Below, in pieces: positions 47,844 through 61,241 of a stretch of 64,000 nt of DNA. The DNA lies in NCBI GenBank assembly GCA_964020085.1, contig OZ026598.1:15024930-15088929 (forward strand), given 5' to 3'. Both the position numbers and the translations under genes were made by a program. The notes under the pieces were generated by a model. It did not search any database and was not told the origin of the DNA. It worked only from the letters and a program-made list of their open reading frames with translations. This stretch comes from Micromussa lordhowensis (taxonomy: Eukaryota; Cnidaria; Anthozoa; Scleractinia; Lobophylliidae). Positions within the stretch are counted from its first letter, which is position 1. Each line of letters starts with the position of its first letter.

Positions 47844-49731
47844 TGGACACGGTCCACCGATAAGGCAAACTGATCTTTCTTCTCATGACGGCTGGTCTCA
47901 TTATATTTTGTAAACGCAATTTAGAATATTAATAAAATAAATCTTGAAAGTTGCTTCTTCTTGCGATAATACTAACAAAAAACTAAAGTCGTGGAACTTT
48001 TACAACAAGCCGCTGCCATTGGAGAAGCAGTTTGCGGAGTTGAAATAGTTTTTTTTCTTTCCCTCATTCGACATTAGAAAACTATTATCTTTGTTATTTA
48101 CCCTTACCTTTCATCGCAGCGATTCTCAGTAAAGTGTCCAATGACATTGCTGACAGCAATGAACGCTAACCAGCAAGTGACGAAAACCATTTTCTGTGTT
48201 GACAGCCGAAACTCCAGCCACAACGGAAAACCTGAATTTGTTCTGAAGACTAAAGTGACTGTGTCATAATAAACGTTGCGATCTTGCGCGCGCGATAGAA
48301 TGTGGTGTTGCTAGTTTGATTGTGGAGAACATTTTATAGAAGAGGCCAGAGGAAGGGGAAAACTATAGCGGAAGAAGCTGAGGACTCAAAGATGTCGCTG
48401 TCCATTTGGCATGAAAGTCTTGCACGCTTTCTACCCATTATGAACCTGCATTCACATTCAGATGCAGGCCATGTAGGTACATGTGAAGGAAATTGAGAGA
48501 GAGAATACTGTTAAACATGTATTGTTTTAAGAGTTTTATTATTGAATATTGCATGAGTTTTTAAGAGAGATGTGTGTGTTGTATTGGAGTGAACGTACCG
48601 CCCAGCCATCCGTGTGATATCGCGCTTATATAGAGAAAGAACAAAGACTTGTCTGGGAACCAATGAGGGTGCACTGTCAAACCGGTCAGACTGGGTTCGA
48701 GACCGGTTGGATTTGATGATTCAAAATGGCGGACATAGCTTGTTGGGATCAGGTCAAACCGGTTTTAAGGAGATGATTTAAACGTAACGGAAAACATTTC
48801 CTTGGTGCATTGCTGGAATCTATCAAAGTTCTCAGCCGTCTATAAACAAAACGTATCACCTTAGTTAGACATTTCTTCACAAGAACATAAGTTAGAACAA
48901 CTACCTATTGTTACACTGTCCTAATCGAAATCATTTAAGCTTTAATTCGCAATTACTCTCGTATTATTTTAATCGTTTTTGAGTTCCTCGAGAGATAAAT
49001 TTCTCCTTTTGTAGCAAACCTCAGTGAAAGATGTTTCTGTTGGTTTCCGGCCGACAAATCTCTATAAATTTGGCTTCTCCGCGTATCTTGCAGAAGAAAA
49101 ATTGCTGTGACCTGGATCTTGGCGAGAGTCTTTGCCATAGTTACCTTCTTTCTTTTCTCAGATTCTGGACTTCATCTGGCGGACATAGCTTGTTGGGATC
49201 AGGTCAAACCGGTTTTAAGGAGATGATTTAAACGTAACGGAAAACATTTCCTTGGTGCATTGCTGGAATCTATCAAAGTTCTCAGCCGTCTATAAACAAA
49301 ACGTATCACCTTAGTTAGACATTTCTTCACAAGAACATAAGTTAGAACAACTACCTATTGTTACACTGTCCTAATCGAAATCATTTGAGCTTTAATTCGC
49401 AATTACTCTCGTATTATTTTAATCGTTTTTGAGTTCCTCGAGAGATAAATTTCTCCTTTTGTAGCAAACCTCAGTGAAAGATGTTTCTGTTGGTTTCCGG
49501 CCGACAAATCTCTATAAATTTGGCTTCTCCGCGTATCTTGCAGAAGAAAAATTGCTGTGACCTGGATCTTGGCGAGAGTCTTTGCCATAGTTACCTTCTT
49601 TCTTTTCTCAGATTCTGGACTTCATCTACTGAACAGTTTTGATTTATATTTTGAATGGCGTGACACTGAAAACCGGCAACAAATGTTCCGCGCCAACTCG
49701 CCACGCGACCCTTTTGTTTACACTGTCGCCA
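47844..49731 (+). repeat. Composite monomer U34, 1888 bp
   Basis: Same markers and same 450 bp internal copy as U32, exactly 3326 bp downstream, with one private change (GATTCTCAG near 48124). Confidence 0.97.
48727..49626 (+). repeat. 450 bp internal tandem duplication in U34
   Basis: Same junction as in U32, with copies at 48727-49176 and 49177-49626. Again the first copy has CATTTAAGC and the second CATTTGAGC. It was copied with the whole 3326 bp block rather than formed independently. Confidence 0.95.
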
Positions 49732-51169
49732 TGGACACGGTCCACCGATAAGGCAAACTGATCTTTCTTCTCATGACGGCTGGTCTCATTATATTTTGTA
49801 AACGCAATTTAGAATATTAATAAAATAAATCTTGAAAGTTGCTTCTTCTTGCGATAATACTAACAAAAAACTAAAGTCGTGGAACTTTTACAACAAGCCG
49901 CTGCCATTGGAGAAGCAGTTTGCGGAGTTGAAATAGTTTTTTTTCTTTCCCTCATTCGACATTAGAAAACTATTATCTTTGTTATTTACCCTTACCTTTC
50001 ATCGCAGCGATTCTTAGTAAAGTGTCCAATGACATTGCTGACAGCAATGAACGCTAACCAGCAAGTGACGAAAACCATTTTCTGTGTTGACAGCCGAAAC
50101 TCCAGCCACAACGGAAAACCTGAATTTGTTCTGAAGACTAAAGTGACTGTGTCATAATAAACGTTGCGATCTTGCGCGCGCGATAGAATGTGGTGTTGCT
50201 ACTTTGATTGTGGAGAACATTTTATAGAAGAGGCCAGAAGAAGGGGAAAACTATAGCGGAAGAAGCTGAGGACTCAGAGATGTCGCTGTCCATTTGGCAT
50301 GAAAGTCTTGCACGCTTTCTACCCATTATGAACCTGCATTCACATTCAGATGCAGGCCATGTAGGTACATGTGAAGGAAATTGAGAGAGAGAATACTGTT
50401 AAACATGTATTGTTTTAAGAGTTTTATTATTGAATATTGCATGAGTTTTTAAGAGAGATGTGTGTGTTGTATTGGAGTGAACGGACCGCCCAACCATCCG
50501 GGTGATATCGCGCTTATATAGAGAAAGAACAAAGACTTGTCTGGGAACCAATGAGGGTGCACTGTCAAACCGGTCAGACTGGGTTCGAGACCGGTTGGAT
50601 TTGATGATTCAAAATGGCGGACATAGCTTGTTGGGATCAGGTCAAACCGGTTTTAAGGAGATGATTTAAACGTAACGGAAAACATTTCCTTGGTGCATTG
50701 CTGGAATCTATCAAAGTTCTCAGCCGTCTATAAACAAAACGTATCACCTTAGTTAGACATTTCTTCACAAGAACATAAGTTAGAACAACTACCTATTGTT
50801 ACACTGTCCTAATCGAAATCATTTAAGCTTTAATTCGCAATTACTCTCGTATTATTTTAATCGTTTTTGAGTTCCTCGAGAGATAAATTTCTCCTTTTGT
50901 AGCAAACCTCAGTGAAAGATGTTTCTGTTGGTTTCCGGCCGACAAATCTCTATAAATTTGGCTTCTCCGCGTATCTTGCAGAAGAAAAATTGCTGTGACC
51001 TGGATCTTGGCGAGAGTCTTTGCCATAGTTACCTTCTTTCTTTTCTCAGATTCTGGACTTCATCTACTGAACAGTTTTGATTTATATTTTGAATGGCGTG
51101 ACACTGAAAACCGGCAACAAATGTTCCGCGCCAACTCGCCACGCGACCCTTTTGTTTACACTGTCGCCA
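49732..51169 (+). repeat. Monomer U35, 1438 bp
   Basis: Matches U33 at all its markers (GCTACTTTG near 50199, CTCAGAGATG near 50274, GAACGGACC near 50480), 3326 bp downstream. Confidence 0.97.
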
Positions 51170-52607
51170 TGGACACGGTCCACCGATAAGGCAAACTGAT
51201 CTTTCTTCTCATGACGGCTGGTCTCATTATATTTTGTAAACGCAATTTAGAATATTAATAAAATAAATCTTGAAAGTTGCTTCTTCTTGCGATAATACTA
51301 ACAAAAAACTAAAGTCGTGGAACTTTTACAACAAGCCGCTGCCATTGGAGAAGCAGTTTGCGGAGTTGAAATAGTTTATTTTTTTTCCCTCATTCGACAT
51401 TAGAAAACTATTATCTTTGTTATTTACCCTTACCTTTCATCGCAGCGATTCTTAGTAAAGTGTCCAATGACATTGCTGACAGCAATGAACGCTAACCAGC
51501 AAGTGACGAAAACCATTTTCTGTGTTGACAGCCGAAACTCCAGCCACAACGGAAAACCTGAATTTGTTCTGAAGACTAAAGTGACTGTGTCATAATAAAC
51601 GTTGCGATCTTGCGCGCGCGATAGAATGTGGTGTTGCTAGTTTGATTGTGGAGAACATTTTATAGAAGAGGCCAGAGGAAGGGGAAAACTATAGCGGAAG
51701 AAGCTGAGGACTCAAAGATGTCGCTGTCCATTTGGCATGAAAGTCTTGCACGCTTTCTACCCATTATGAACCTGCATTCACATTCAGATGCAGGCCATGT
51801 AGGTACATGTGAAGGAAATTGAGAGAGAGAATACTGTTAAACATGTATTGTTTTAAGAGTTTTATTATTGAATATTGCATGAGTTTTTAAGAGAGATGTG
51901 TGTGTTGTATTGGAGTGAACGTACCGCCCAGCCATCCGTGTGATATCGCGCTTATATAGAGAAAGAACAAAGACTTGTCTGAGAACCAATGAGGGTGCAC
52001 TGTCAAACCGGTCAGACTGGGTTCGAGACCGGTTGGATTTGATGATTCAAAATGGCGGACATAGCTTGTTGGGATCAGGTCAAACCGGTTTTAAGGAGAT
52101 GATTTAAACGTAACGGAAAACATTTCCTTGGTGCATTGCTGGAATCTATCAAAGTTCTCAGCCGTCTATAAACAAAACGTATCACCTTAGTTAGACATTT
52201 CTTCACAAGAACATAAGTTAGAACAACTACCTATTGTTACACTGTCCTAATCGAAATCATTTGAGCTTTAATTCGCAATTACTCTCGTATTATTTTAATC
52301 GTTTTTGAGTTCCTCGAGAGATAAATTTCTCCTTTTGTAGCAAACCTCAGTGAAAGATGTTTCTGTTGGTTTCCGGCCGACAAATCTCTATAAATTTGGC
52401 TTCTCCGCGTATCTTGCAGAAGAAAAATTGCTGTGACCTGGATCTTGGCGAGAGTCTTTGCCATAGTTACCTTCTTTCTTTTCTCAGATTCTGGACTTCA
52501 TCTACTGAACAGTTTTGATTTATATTTTGAATGGCGTGACACTGAAAACCGGCAACAAATGTTCCGCGCCAACTCGCCACGCGACCCTTTTGTTTACACT
52601 GTCGCCA
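51170..52607 (+). repeat. Monomer U36, 1438 bp
   Basis: Shares CCAGAGGAAGG and CCCAGCCATCCGTG with U32 and U34. It has the standard T tract and GTCTGAGAACC and lacks the 450 bp copy: a chimera at the edge of the 3326 bp block, or its pre-duplication form. Confidence 0.97.
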
Positions 52608-54049
52608 TGGACACGGTCCACCGATAAGGCAAACTGATCTTTCTTCTAATGACGGCTGGTCTCATTATATCAGTTTTGTAAACGCAATTTAGAATATTAA
52701 TAAAATAAATCTTGAAAGTTGCTTCTTCTTGCGATAATACTAACAAAAAACTAAAGTCGTGGAACTTTTACAACAAGCCGCTGCCATTGGAGAAGCAGTT
52801 TGCGGAGTTGAAATAGTTTATTTTTTTTCCCTCATTCGACATTAGAAAACTATTATCTTTGTTATTTACCCTTACCTTTCATCGCAGCGATTCTTAGTAA
52901 AATGTCCAATGACATTGCTGACAGCAATGAACGCTAACCAGCAAGTGACGAAAACCATTTTCTGTGTTGACAGCCGAAACTCCAGCCACAACGGAAAACC
53001 TGAATTTGTTCTGAAGACTAAAGTGACTGTGTCATAATAAACGTTGCGATCTTGTGCGCGCGATAGAATGTGGTGTTGCTAGTTTGATTGTGGAGAACAT
53101 TTTATAGAAGAGGCCAGAAGAAGGGGAAAACTATAGCGGAAGAAGCTGAGGACTCAAAGATGTCGCTGTCCATTTGGCATGAAAGTCTTGCACGCTTTCT
53201 ACCCATTATGAACCTGCATTCACATTCAGATGCAGGCCATGTAGGTACATGTGAAGGAAATTGAGAGAGAGAATACTGTTAAACATGTATTGTTTTAAGA
53301 GTTTTATTATTGAATATTGCATGAGTTTTTAAGAGAGATGTGTGTGTTGTATTGGAGTGAACGTACCGCCCAACCATCCGGGTGATATCGCGCTTATATA
53401 GAGAAAGAACAAAGACTTGTCTGAGAACCAATGAGGGTGCACTGTCAAACCGGTCAGACTGGGTTCGAGACCGGTTGGATTTGATGATTCAAAATGGCGG
53501 ACATAGCTTGTTGGGATCAGGTCAAACCGGTTTTAAGGAGATGATTTAAACGTAACGGAAAACATTTCCTTGGTGCATTGCTGGAATCTATCAAAGTTCT
53601 CAGCCGTCTATAAACAAAACGTATCACCTTAGTTAGACATTTCTTCACAAGAACATAAGTTAGAACAACTACCTATTGTTACACTGTCCTAATCGAAATC
53701 ATTTGAGCTTTAATTCGCAATTACTCTCGTATTATTTTAATCGTTTTTGAGTTCCTCGAGAGATAAATTTCTCCTTTTGTAGCAAACCTCAGTGAAAGAT
53801 GTTTCTGTTGGTTTCCGGCCGACAAATCTCTATAAATTTGGCTTCTCCGCGTATCTTGCAGAAGAAAAATTGCTGTGACCTGGATCTTGGCGAGAGTCTT
53901 TGCCATAGTTACCTTCTTTCTTTTCTCAGATTCTGGACTTCATCTACTGAACAGTTTTGATTTATATTTTGAATGGCGTGACACTGAAAACCGGCAACAA
54001 ATGTTCCGCGCCAACTCGCCACGCGACCCTTTTGTTTACACTGTCGCCA
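52608..54049 (+). repeat. Monomer U37, 1442 bp
   Basis: CAGT inserted at 52671-52674. CTTCTAATGACG near 52646. TAAAATGTCC near 52899 and CTTGTGCGCG at 53051 are shared with U40 and U43, so this looks like an older first member of the trimer family. Confidence 0.97.
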
Positions 54050-55487
54050 TGGACACGGTCCACCGATAAGGCAAACTGATCTTTCTTCTCATGACGGCTG
54101 GTCTCATTATATTTTGTAAACGCAATTTAGAATATTAATAAAATAAATCTTGAAAGTTGCTTCTTCTTGCGATAATACTAACAAAAAACTAAAGTCGTGG
54201 AACTTTTACAACAAGCCGCTGCCATTGGAGAAGCAGTTTGCGGAGTTGAAATAGTTTATTTTTTTTCCCTCATTCGACATTAGAAAACTATTATCTTTGT
54301 TATTTACCCTTACCTTTCATCGCAGCGATTCTTAGTAAAGTGTCCAATGACATTGCTGACAGCAATGAACGCTAACCAGCAAGTGACGAAAACCATTTTC
54401 TGTGTTGACAGCCGAAACTCCAGCCACAACGGAAAACCTGAATTTGTTCTGAAGACTAAAGTGACTGTGTCATAATAAACGTTGCGATCTTGCGCGCGCA
54501 ATAGAATGTGGTGTTGCTAGTTTGATTGTGGAGAACATTTTATAGAAGAGGCCAGAAGAAGGGGAAAACTATAGCGGAAGAAGCTGAGGACTCAGAGATG
54601 TCGCTGTCCATTTGGCATGAAAGTCTTGCACGCTTTCTACCCATTATGAACCTGCATTCACATTCAGATGCAGGCCATGTAGGTACATGTGAAGGAAATT
54701 GAGAGAGAGAATACTGTTAAACATGTATTGTTTTAAGAGTTTTATTATTGAATATTGCATGAGTTTTTAAGAGAGATGTGTGTGTTGTATTGGAGTGAAC
54801 GTACCGCCCAACCATCCGGGTGATATCGCGCTTATATAGAGAAAGAACAAAGACTTGTCTGAGAACCAATGAGGGTGCACTGTCAAACCGGTCAGACTGG
54901 GTTCGAGACCGGTTGGATTTGATGATTCAAAATGGCGGACATAGCTTGTTGGGATCAGGTCAAACCGGTTTTAAGGAGATGATTTAAACGTAACGGAAAA
55001 CATTTCCTTGGTGCATTGCTGGAATCTATCAAAGTTCTCAGCCGTCTATAAACAAAACGTATCACCTTAGTTAGACATTTCTTCACAAGAACATAAGTTA
55101 GAACAACTACCTATTGTTACACTGTCCTAATCGAAATCATTTGAGCTTTAATTCGCAATTACTCTCGTATTATTTTAATCGTTTTTGAGTTCCTCGAGAG
55201 ATAAATTTCTCCTTTTGTAGCAAACCTCAGTGAAAGATGTTTCTGTTGGTTTCCGGCCGACAAATCTCTATAAATTTGGCTTCTCCGCGTATCTTGCAGA
55301 AGAAAAATTGCTGTGACCTGGATCTTGGCGAGAGTCTTTGCCATAGTTACCTTCTTTCTTTTCTCAGATTCTGGACTTCATCTACTGAACAGTTTTGATT
55401 TATATTTTGAATGGCGTGACACTGAAAACCGGCAACAAATGTTCCGCGCCAACTCGCCACGCGACCCTTTTGTTTACACTGTCGCCA
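54050..55487 (+). repeat. Monomer U38, 1438 bp
   Basis: GCGCGCAATAG near 54497 (CpG-to-CpA) makes a TTG codon. CTCAGAGATG near 54592. Same haplotype as U39. Confidence 0.97.
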
Positions 55488-56925
55488 TGGACACGGTCCA
55501 CCGATAAGGCAAACTGATCTTTCTTCTCATGACGGCTGGTCTCATTATATTTTGTAAACGCAATTTAGAATATTAATAAAATAAATCTTGAAAGTTGCTT
55601 CTTCTTGCGATAATACTAACAAAAAACTAAAGTCGTGGAACTTTTACAACAAGCCGCTGCCATTGGAGAAGCAGTTTGCGGAGTTGAAATAGTTTATTTT
55701 TTTTCCCTCATTCGACATTAGAAAACTATTATCTTTGTTATTTACCCTTACCTTTCATCGCAGCGATTCTTAGTAAAGTGTCCAATGACATTGCTGACAG
55801 CAATGAACGCTAACCAGCAAGTGACGAAAACCATTTTCTGTGTTGACAGCCGAAACTCCAGCCACAACGGAAAACCTGAATTTGTTCTGAAGACTAAAGT
55901 GACTGTGTCATAATAAACGTTGCGATCTTGCGCGCGCAATAGAATGTGGTGTTGCTAGTTTGATTGTGGAGAACATTTTATAGAAGAGGCCAGAAGAAGG
56001 GGAAAACTATAGCGGAAGAAGCTGAGGACTCAGAGATGTCGCTGTCCATTTGGCATGAAAGTCTTGCACGCTTTCTACCCATTATGAACCTGCATTCACA
56101 TTCAGATGCAGGCCATGTAGGTACATGTGAAGGAAATTGAGAGAGAGAATACTGTTAAACATGTATTGTTTTAAGAGTTTTATTATTGAATATTGCATGA
56201 GTTTTTAAGAGAGATGTGTGTGTTGTATTGGAGTGAACGTACCGCCCAACCATCCGGGTGATATCGCGCTTATATAGAGAAAGAACAAAGACTTGTCTGA
56301 GAACCAATGAGGGTGCACTGTCAAACCGGTCAGACTGGGTTCGAGACCGGTTGGATTTGATGATTCAAAATGGCGGACATAGCTTGTTGGGATCAGGTCA
56401 AACCGGTTTTAAGGAGATGATTTAAACGTAACGGAAAACATTTCCTTGGTGCATTGCTGGAATCTATCAAAGTTCTCAGCCGTCTATAAACAAAACGTAT
56501 CACCTTAGTTAGACATTTCTTCACAAGAACATAAGTTAGAACAACTACCTATTGTTACACTGTCCTAATCGAAATCATTTGAGCTTTAATTCGCAATTAC
56601 TCTCGTATTATTTTAATCGTTTTTGAGTTCCTCGAGAGATAAATTTCTCCTTTTGTAGCAAACCTCAGTGAAAGATGTTTCTGTTGGTTTCCGGCCGACA
56701 AATCTCTATAAATTTGGCTTCTCCGCGTATCTTGCAGAAGAAAAATTGCTGTGACCTGGATCTTGGCGAGAGTCTTTGCCATAGTTACCTTCTTTCTTTT
56801 CTCAGATTCTGGACTTCATCTACTGAACAGTTTTGATTTATATTTTGAATGGCGTGACACTGAAAACCGGCAACAAATGTTCCGCGCCAACTCGCCACGC
56901 GACCCTTTTGTTTACACTGTCGCCA
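55488..56925 (+). repeat. Monomer U39, 1438 bp
   Basis: Same markers as U38 (GCGCGCAATAG near 55935, CTCAGAGATG near 56030); probably a direct duplicate of it. Confidence 0.97.
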
Positions 56926-58365
56926 TGGACACGGTCCACCGATAAGGCAAACTGATCTTTCTTCTCATGACGGCTGGTCTCATTATATTTTGTAAACGCA
57001 ATTTAGAATATTAATAAAATAAATCTTGAAAGTTGCTTCTTCTTACGATAATACTAACAAAAAACTAAAGTCGTGGAACTTTTACAACAAGCCGCTGCCA
57101 TTGGAGAAGCAGTTTGCGGAGTTGAAATAGTTTATTTTTTTTCCCTCATTCGACATTAGAAAACTATTATCTTTGTTATTTACCCTTACCTTTCATCGCA
57201 GCGATTCTTAGTAAAATGTCCAATGACATTGCTGACAGCAATGAACGCTAACCAGCAAGTGACGAAAACCATTTTCTGTGTTGACAGCCGAAACTCCAGC
57301 CACAACGGAAAACCTGAATTTGTTCTGAAGACTAAAGTGACTGTGTCATAATAAACGTTGCGATCTTGTGCGCGCGATAGAATGTGGTGTTGCTAGTTTG
57401 ATTGTGGAGAACATTTTATAGAAGAGGCCAGAAGAAGGGGAAAACTATAGCGGAAGAAGCTGAGGACTCAAAGATGTCGCTGTCCATTTGGCATGAAAGT
57501 CTTGCACGCTTTCTACCCATTATGAACCTGCATTCACATTCAGATGCAGGCCATGTAGGTACATGTGAAGGAAATTGAGAGAGAGAATACTGTTAAACAT
57601 GTATTGTTTTAAGAGTTTTATTATTGAATATTGCATGAGTTTTTAAGAGAGATGTGTGTGTTGTATTGGAGTGAACGTACCGCCCAACCATCCGGGTGAT
57701 ATCGCGCTTATATAGAGAAAGAACAAAGACTTGTCTGAGAACCAATGAGGGTGCACTGTCAAACCGGTCAGACTGGGTTCGAGACCGGTTGGATTTGATG
57801 ATTCAAAATGGCGGACATAGCTTGTTGGGATCAGGTCAAACCGGTTTTAAGGAGATGATTTAAACGTAACGGAAAACATTTCCTTGGTGCATTGCTGGAA
57901 TCTATCAAAGTTCTCAGCCGTCTATAAACAAAACGTATCACCTTAGTTAGACATTTCTTCACAAGAACATAAGTTCAAGAACAACTACCTATTGTTACAC
58001 TGTCCTAATCGAAATCATTTGAGCTTTAATTCGCAATTACTCTCGTATTATTTTAATCGTTTTTGAGTTCCTCGAGAGATAAATTTCTCCTTTTGTAGCA
58101 AACCTCAGTGAAAGATGCTTCTGTTGGTTTCCGGCCGACAAATCTCTATAAATTTGGCTTCTCCGCGTATCTTGCAGAAGAAAAATTGCTGTGACCTGGA
58201 TCTTGGCGAGAGTCTTTGCCATAGTTACCTTCTTTCTTTTCTCAGATTCTGGACTTCATCTACTGAACAGTTTTGATTTATATTTTGAATGGCGTGACAC
58301 TGAAAACCGGCAACAAATGTTCCGCGCCAACTCGCCACGCGACCCTTTTGTTTACACTGTCACCA
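56926..58365 (+). repeat. Monomer U40, 1440 bp
   Basis: TCTTACGATA at 57041, TAAAATGTCC near 57212, CTTGTGCGCG at 57365, CA inserted at 57976-57977 (AAGTTCAAGAAC), GATGCTTCTG near 58116. Private GTCACCATGG near 58359 (CpG-to-CpA). Confidence 0.97.
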
Positions 58366-59803
58366 TGGACACGGTCCACCGATAAGGCAAACTGATCTTT
58401 CTTCTCATGACGGCTGGTCTCATTATATTTTGTAAACGCAATTTAGAATATTAATAAAATAAATCTTGAAAGTTGCTTCTTCTTGCGATAATACTAACAA
58501 AAAACTAAAGTCGTGGAACTTTTACAACAAGCCGCTGCCATTGGAGAAGCAGTTTGCGGAGTTGAAATAGTTTATTTTTTTTCCCTCATTCGACATTAGA
58601 AAACTATTATCTTTGTTATTTACCCTTACCTTTCATCGCAGCGATTCTTAGTAAAGTGTCCAATGACATTGCTGACAGCAATGAACGCTAACCAGCAAGT
58701 GACGAAAACCATTTTCTGTGTTGACAGCCGAAACTCCAGCCACAACGGAAAACCTGAATTTGTTCTGAAGACTAAAGTGACTGTGTCATAATAAACGTTG
58801 CGATCTTGCACGCGCAATAGAATGTGGTGTTGCTAGTTTGATTGTGGAGAACATTTTATAGAAGAGGCCAGAAGAAGGGGAAAACTATAGCGGAAGAAGC
58901 TGAGGACTCAGAGATGTCGCTGTCCATTTGGCATGAAAGTCTTGCACGCTTTCTACCCATTATGAACCTGCATTCACATTCAGATGCAGGCCATGTAGGT
59001 ACATGTGAAGGAAATTGAGAGAGAGAATACTGTTAAACATGTATTGTTTTAAGAGTTTTATTATTGAATATTGCATGAGTTTTTAAGAGAGATGTGTGTG
59101 TTGTATTGGAGTGAACGTACCGCCCAACCATCCGGGTGATATCGCGCTTATATAGAGAAAGAACAAAGACTTGTCTGAGAACCAATGAGGGTGCACTGTC
59201 AAACCGGTCAGACTGGGTTCGAGACCGGTTGGATTTGATGATTCAAAATGGCGGACATAGCTTGTTGGGATCAGGTCAAACCGGTTTTAAGGAGATGATT
59301 TAAACGTAACGGAAAACATTTCCTTGGTGCATTGCTGGAATCTATCAAAGTTCTCAGCCGTCTATAAACAAAACGTATCACCTTAGTTAGACATTTCTTC
59401 ACAAGAACATAAGTTAGAACAACTACCTATTGTTACACTGTCCTAATCGAAATCATTTGAGCTTTAATTCGCAATTACTCTCGTATTACTTTAATCGTTT
59501 TTGAGTTCCTCGAGAGATAAATTTCTCCTTTTGTAGCAAACCTCAGTGAAAGATGTTTCTGTTGGTTTCCGGCCGACAAATCTCTATAAATTTGGCTTCT
59601 CCGCGTATCTTGCAGAAGAAAAATTGCTGTGACCTGGATCTTGGCGAGAGTCTTTGCCATAGTTACCTTCTTTCTTTTCTCAGATTCTGGACTTCATCTA
59701 CTGAACAGTTTTGATTTATATTTTGAATGGCGTGACACTGAAAACCGGCAACAAATGTTCCGCGCCAACTCGCCACGCGACCCTTTTGTTTACACTGTCG
59801 CCA
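58366..59803 (+). repeat. Monomer U41, 1438 bp
   Basis: CTTGCACGCGCAAT near 58805 has two CpG-site changes relative to consensus. CTCAGAGATG near 58908. ATTACTTTAATC near 59486 changes Ile to Val in the minus-strand 61-codon frame. Confidence 0.97.
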
Positions 59804-61241
59804 TGGACACGGTCCACCGATAAGGCAAACTGATCTTTCTTCTCATAACGGCTGGTCTCATTATATTTTGTAAACGCAATTTAGAATATTAATAAAATAA
59901 ATCTTGAAAGTTGCTTCTTCTTGCGATAATACTAACAAAAAACTAAAGTCGTGGAACTTTTACAACAAGCCGCTGCCATTGGAGAAGCAGTTTGCGGAGT
60001 TGAAATAGTTTATTTTTTTTCCCTCATTCGACATTAGAAAACTATTATCTTTGTTATTTACCCTTACCTTTCATCGCAGCGATTCTTAGTAAAATGTCCA
60101 ATGACATTGCTGACAGCAATGAACGCTAACCAGCAAGTGACGAAAACCATTTTCTGTGTTGACAGCCGAAACTCCAGCCACAACGGAAAACCTGAATTTG
60201 TTCTGAAGACTAAAGTGACTGTGTCATAATAAACGTTGCGATCTTGCGCGCGCGATAGAATGTGGTGTTGCTAGTTTGATTGTGGAGAACATTTTATAGA
60301 AGAGGCCAGAAGAAGGGGAAAATTATAGCGGAAGAAGCTGAGGACTCAAAGATGTCGCTGTCCATTTGGCATGAAAGTCTTGCACGCTTTCTACCCATTA
60401 TGAACCTGCATTCACATTCAGATGCAGGCCATGTAGGTACATGTGAAGGAAATTGAGAGAGAGAATACTGTTAAACATGTATTGTTTTAAGAGTTTTATT
60501 ATTGAATATTGCATGAGTTTTTAAGAGAGATGTGTGTGTTGTATTGGAGTGAACGTACCGCCCAACCATCCGGGTGATATCGCGCTTATATAGAGAAAGA
60601 ACAAAGACTTGTCTGAGAACCAATGAGGGTGCACTGTCAAACCGGTCAGACTGGGTTCGAGACCGGTTGGATTTGATGATTCAAAATGGCGGACATAGCT
60701 TGTTGGGATCAGGTCAAACCGGTTTTAAGGAGATGATTTAAACGTAACGGAAAACATTTCCTTGGTGCATTGCTGGAATCTATCAAAGTTCTCAGCCGTC
60801 TATAAACAAAACCTATCACCTTAGTTAGACATTTCTTCACAAGAACATAAGTTAGAACAACTACCTATTGTTACACTGTCCTAATCGAAATCATTTGAGC
60901 TTTAATTCGCAATTACTCTCGTATTATTTTAATCGTTTTTGAGTTCCTCGAGAGATAAATTTCTCCTTTTGTAGCAAACCTCAGTGAAAGATGTTTCTGT
61001 TGGTTTCCGGCCGACAAATCTCTATAAATTTGGCTTCTCCGCGTATCTTGCAGAAGAAAAATTGCTGTGACCTGGATCTTGGCGAGAGTCTTTGCCATAG
61101 TTACCTTCTTTCTTTTCTCAGATTCTGGACTTCATCTACTGAACAGTTTTGATTTATATTTTGAATGGCGTGACACTGAAAACCGGCAACAAATGTTCCG
61201 CGCCAACTCGCCACGCGACCCTTTTGTTTACACTGTCGCCA
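59804..61241 (+). repeat. Monomer U42, 1438 bp
   Basis: Third member of the trimer. ATAACGG near 59847 among ATG neighbours. TAAAATGTCC near 60092, AAAATTATAG near 60320, private AAAACCTATC near 60808. Confidence 0.97.

Larger units (their letters stand above)
44518..51169 (+). repeat. Higher-order unit, 3326 bp, two copies (U32-U33, U34-U35)
   Basis: Each copy is one 1888 bp composite unit followed by one 1438 bp unit, and the two pairs of units share distinct marker sets. The two copies differ at very few sites, so the duplication is recent relative to the rest of the array. Confidence 0.95.
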
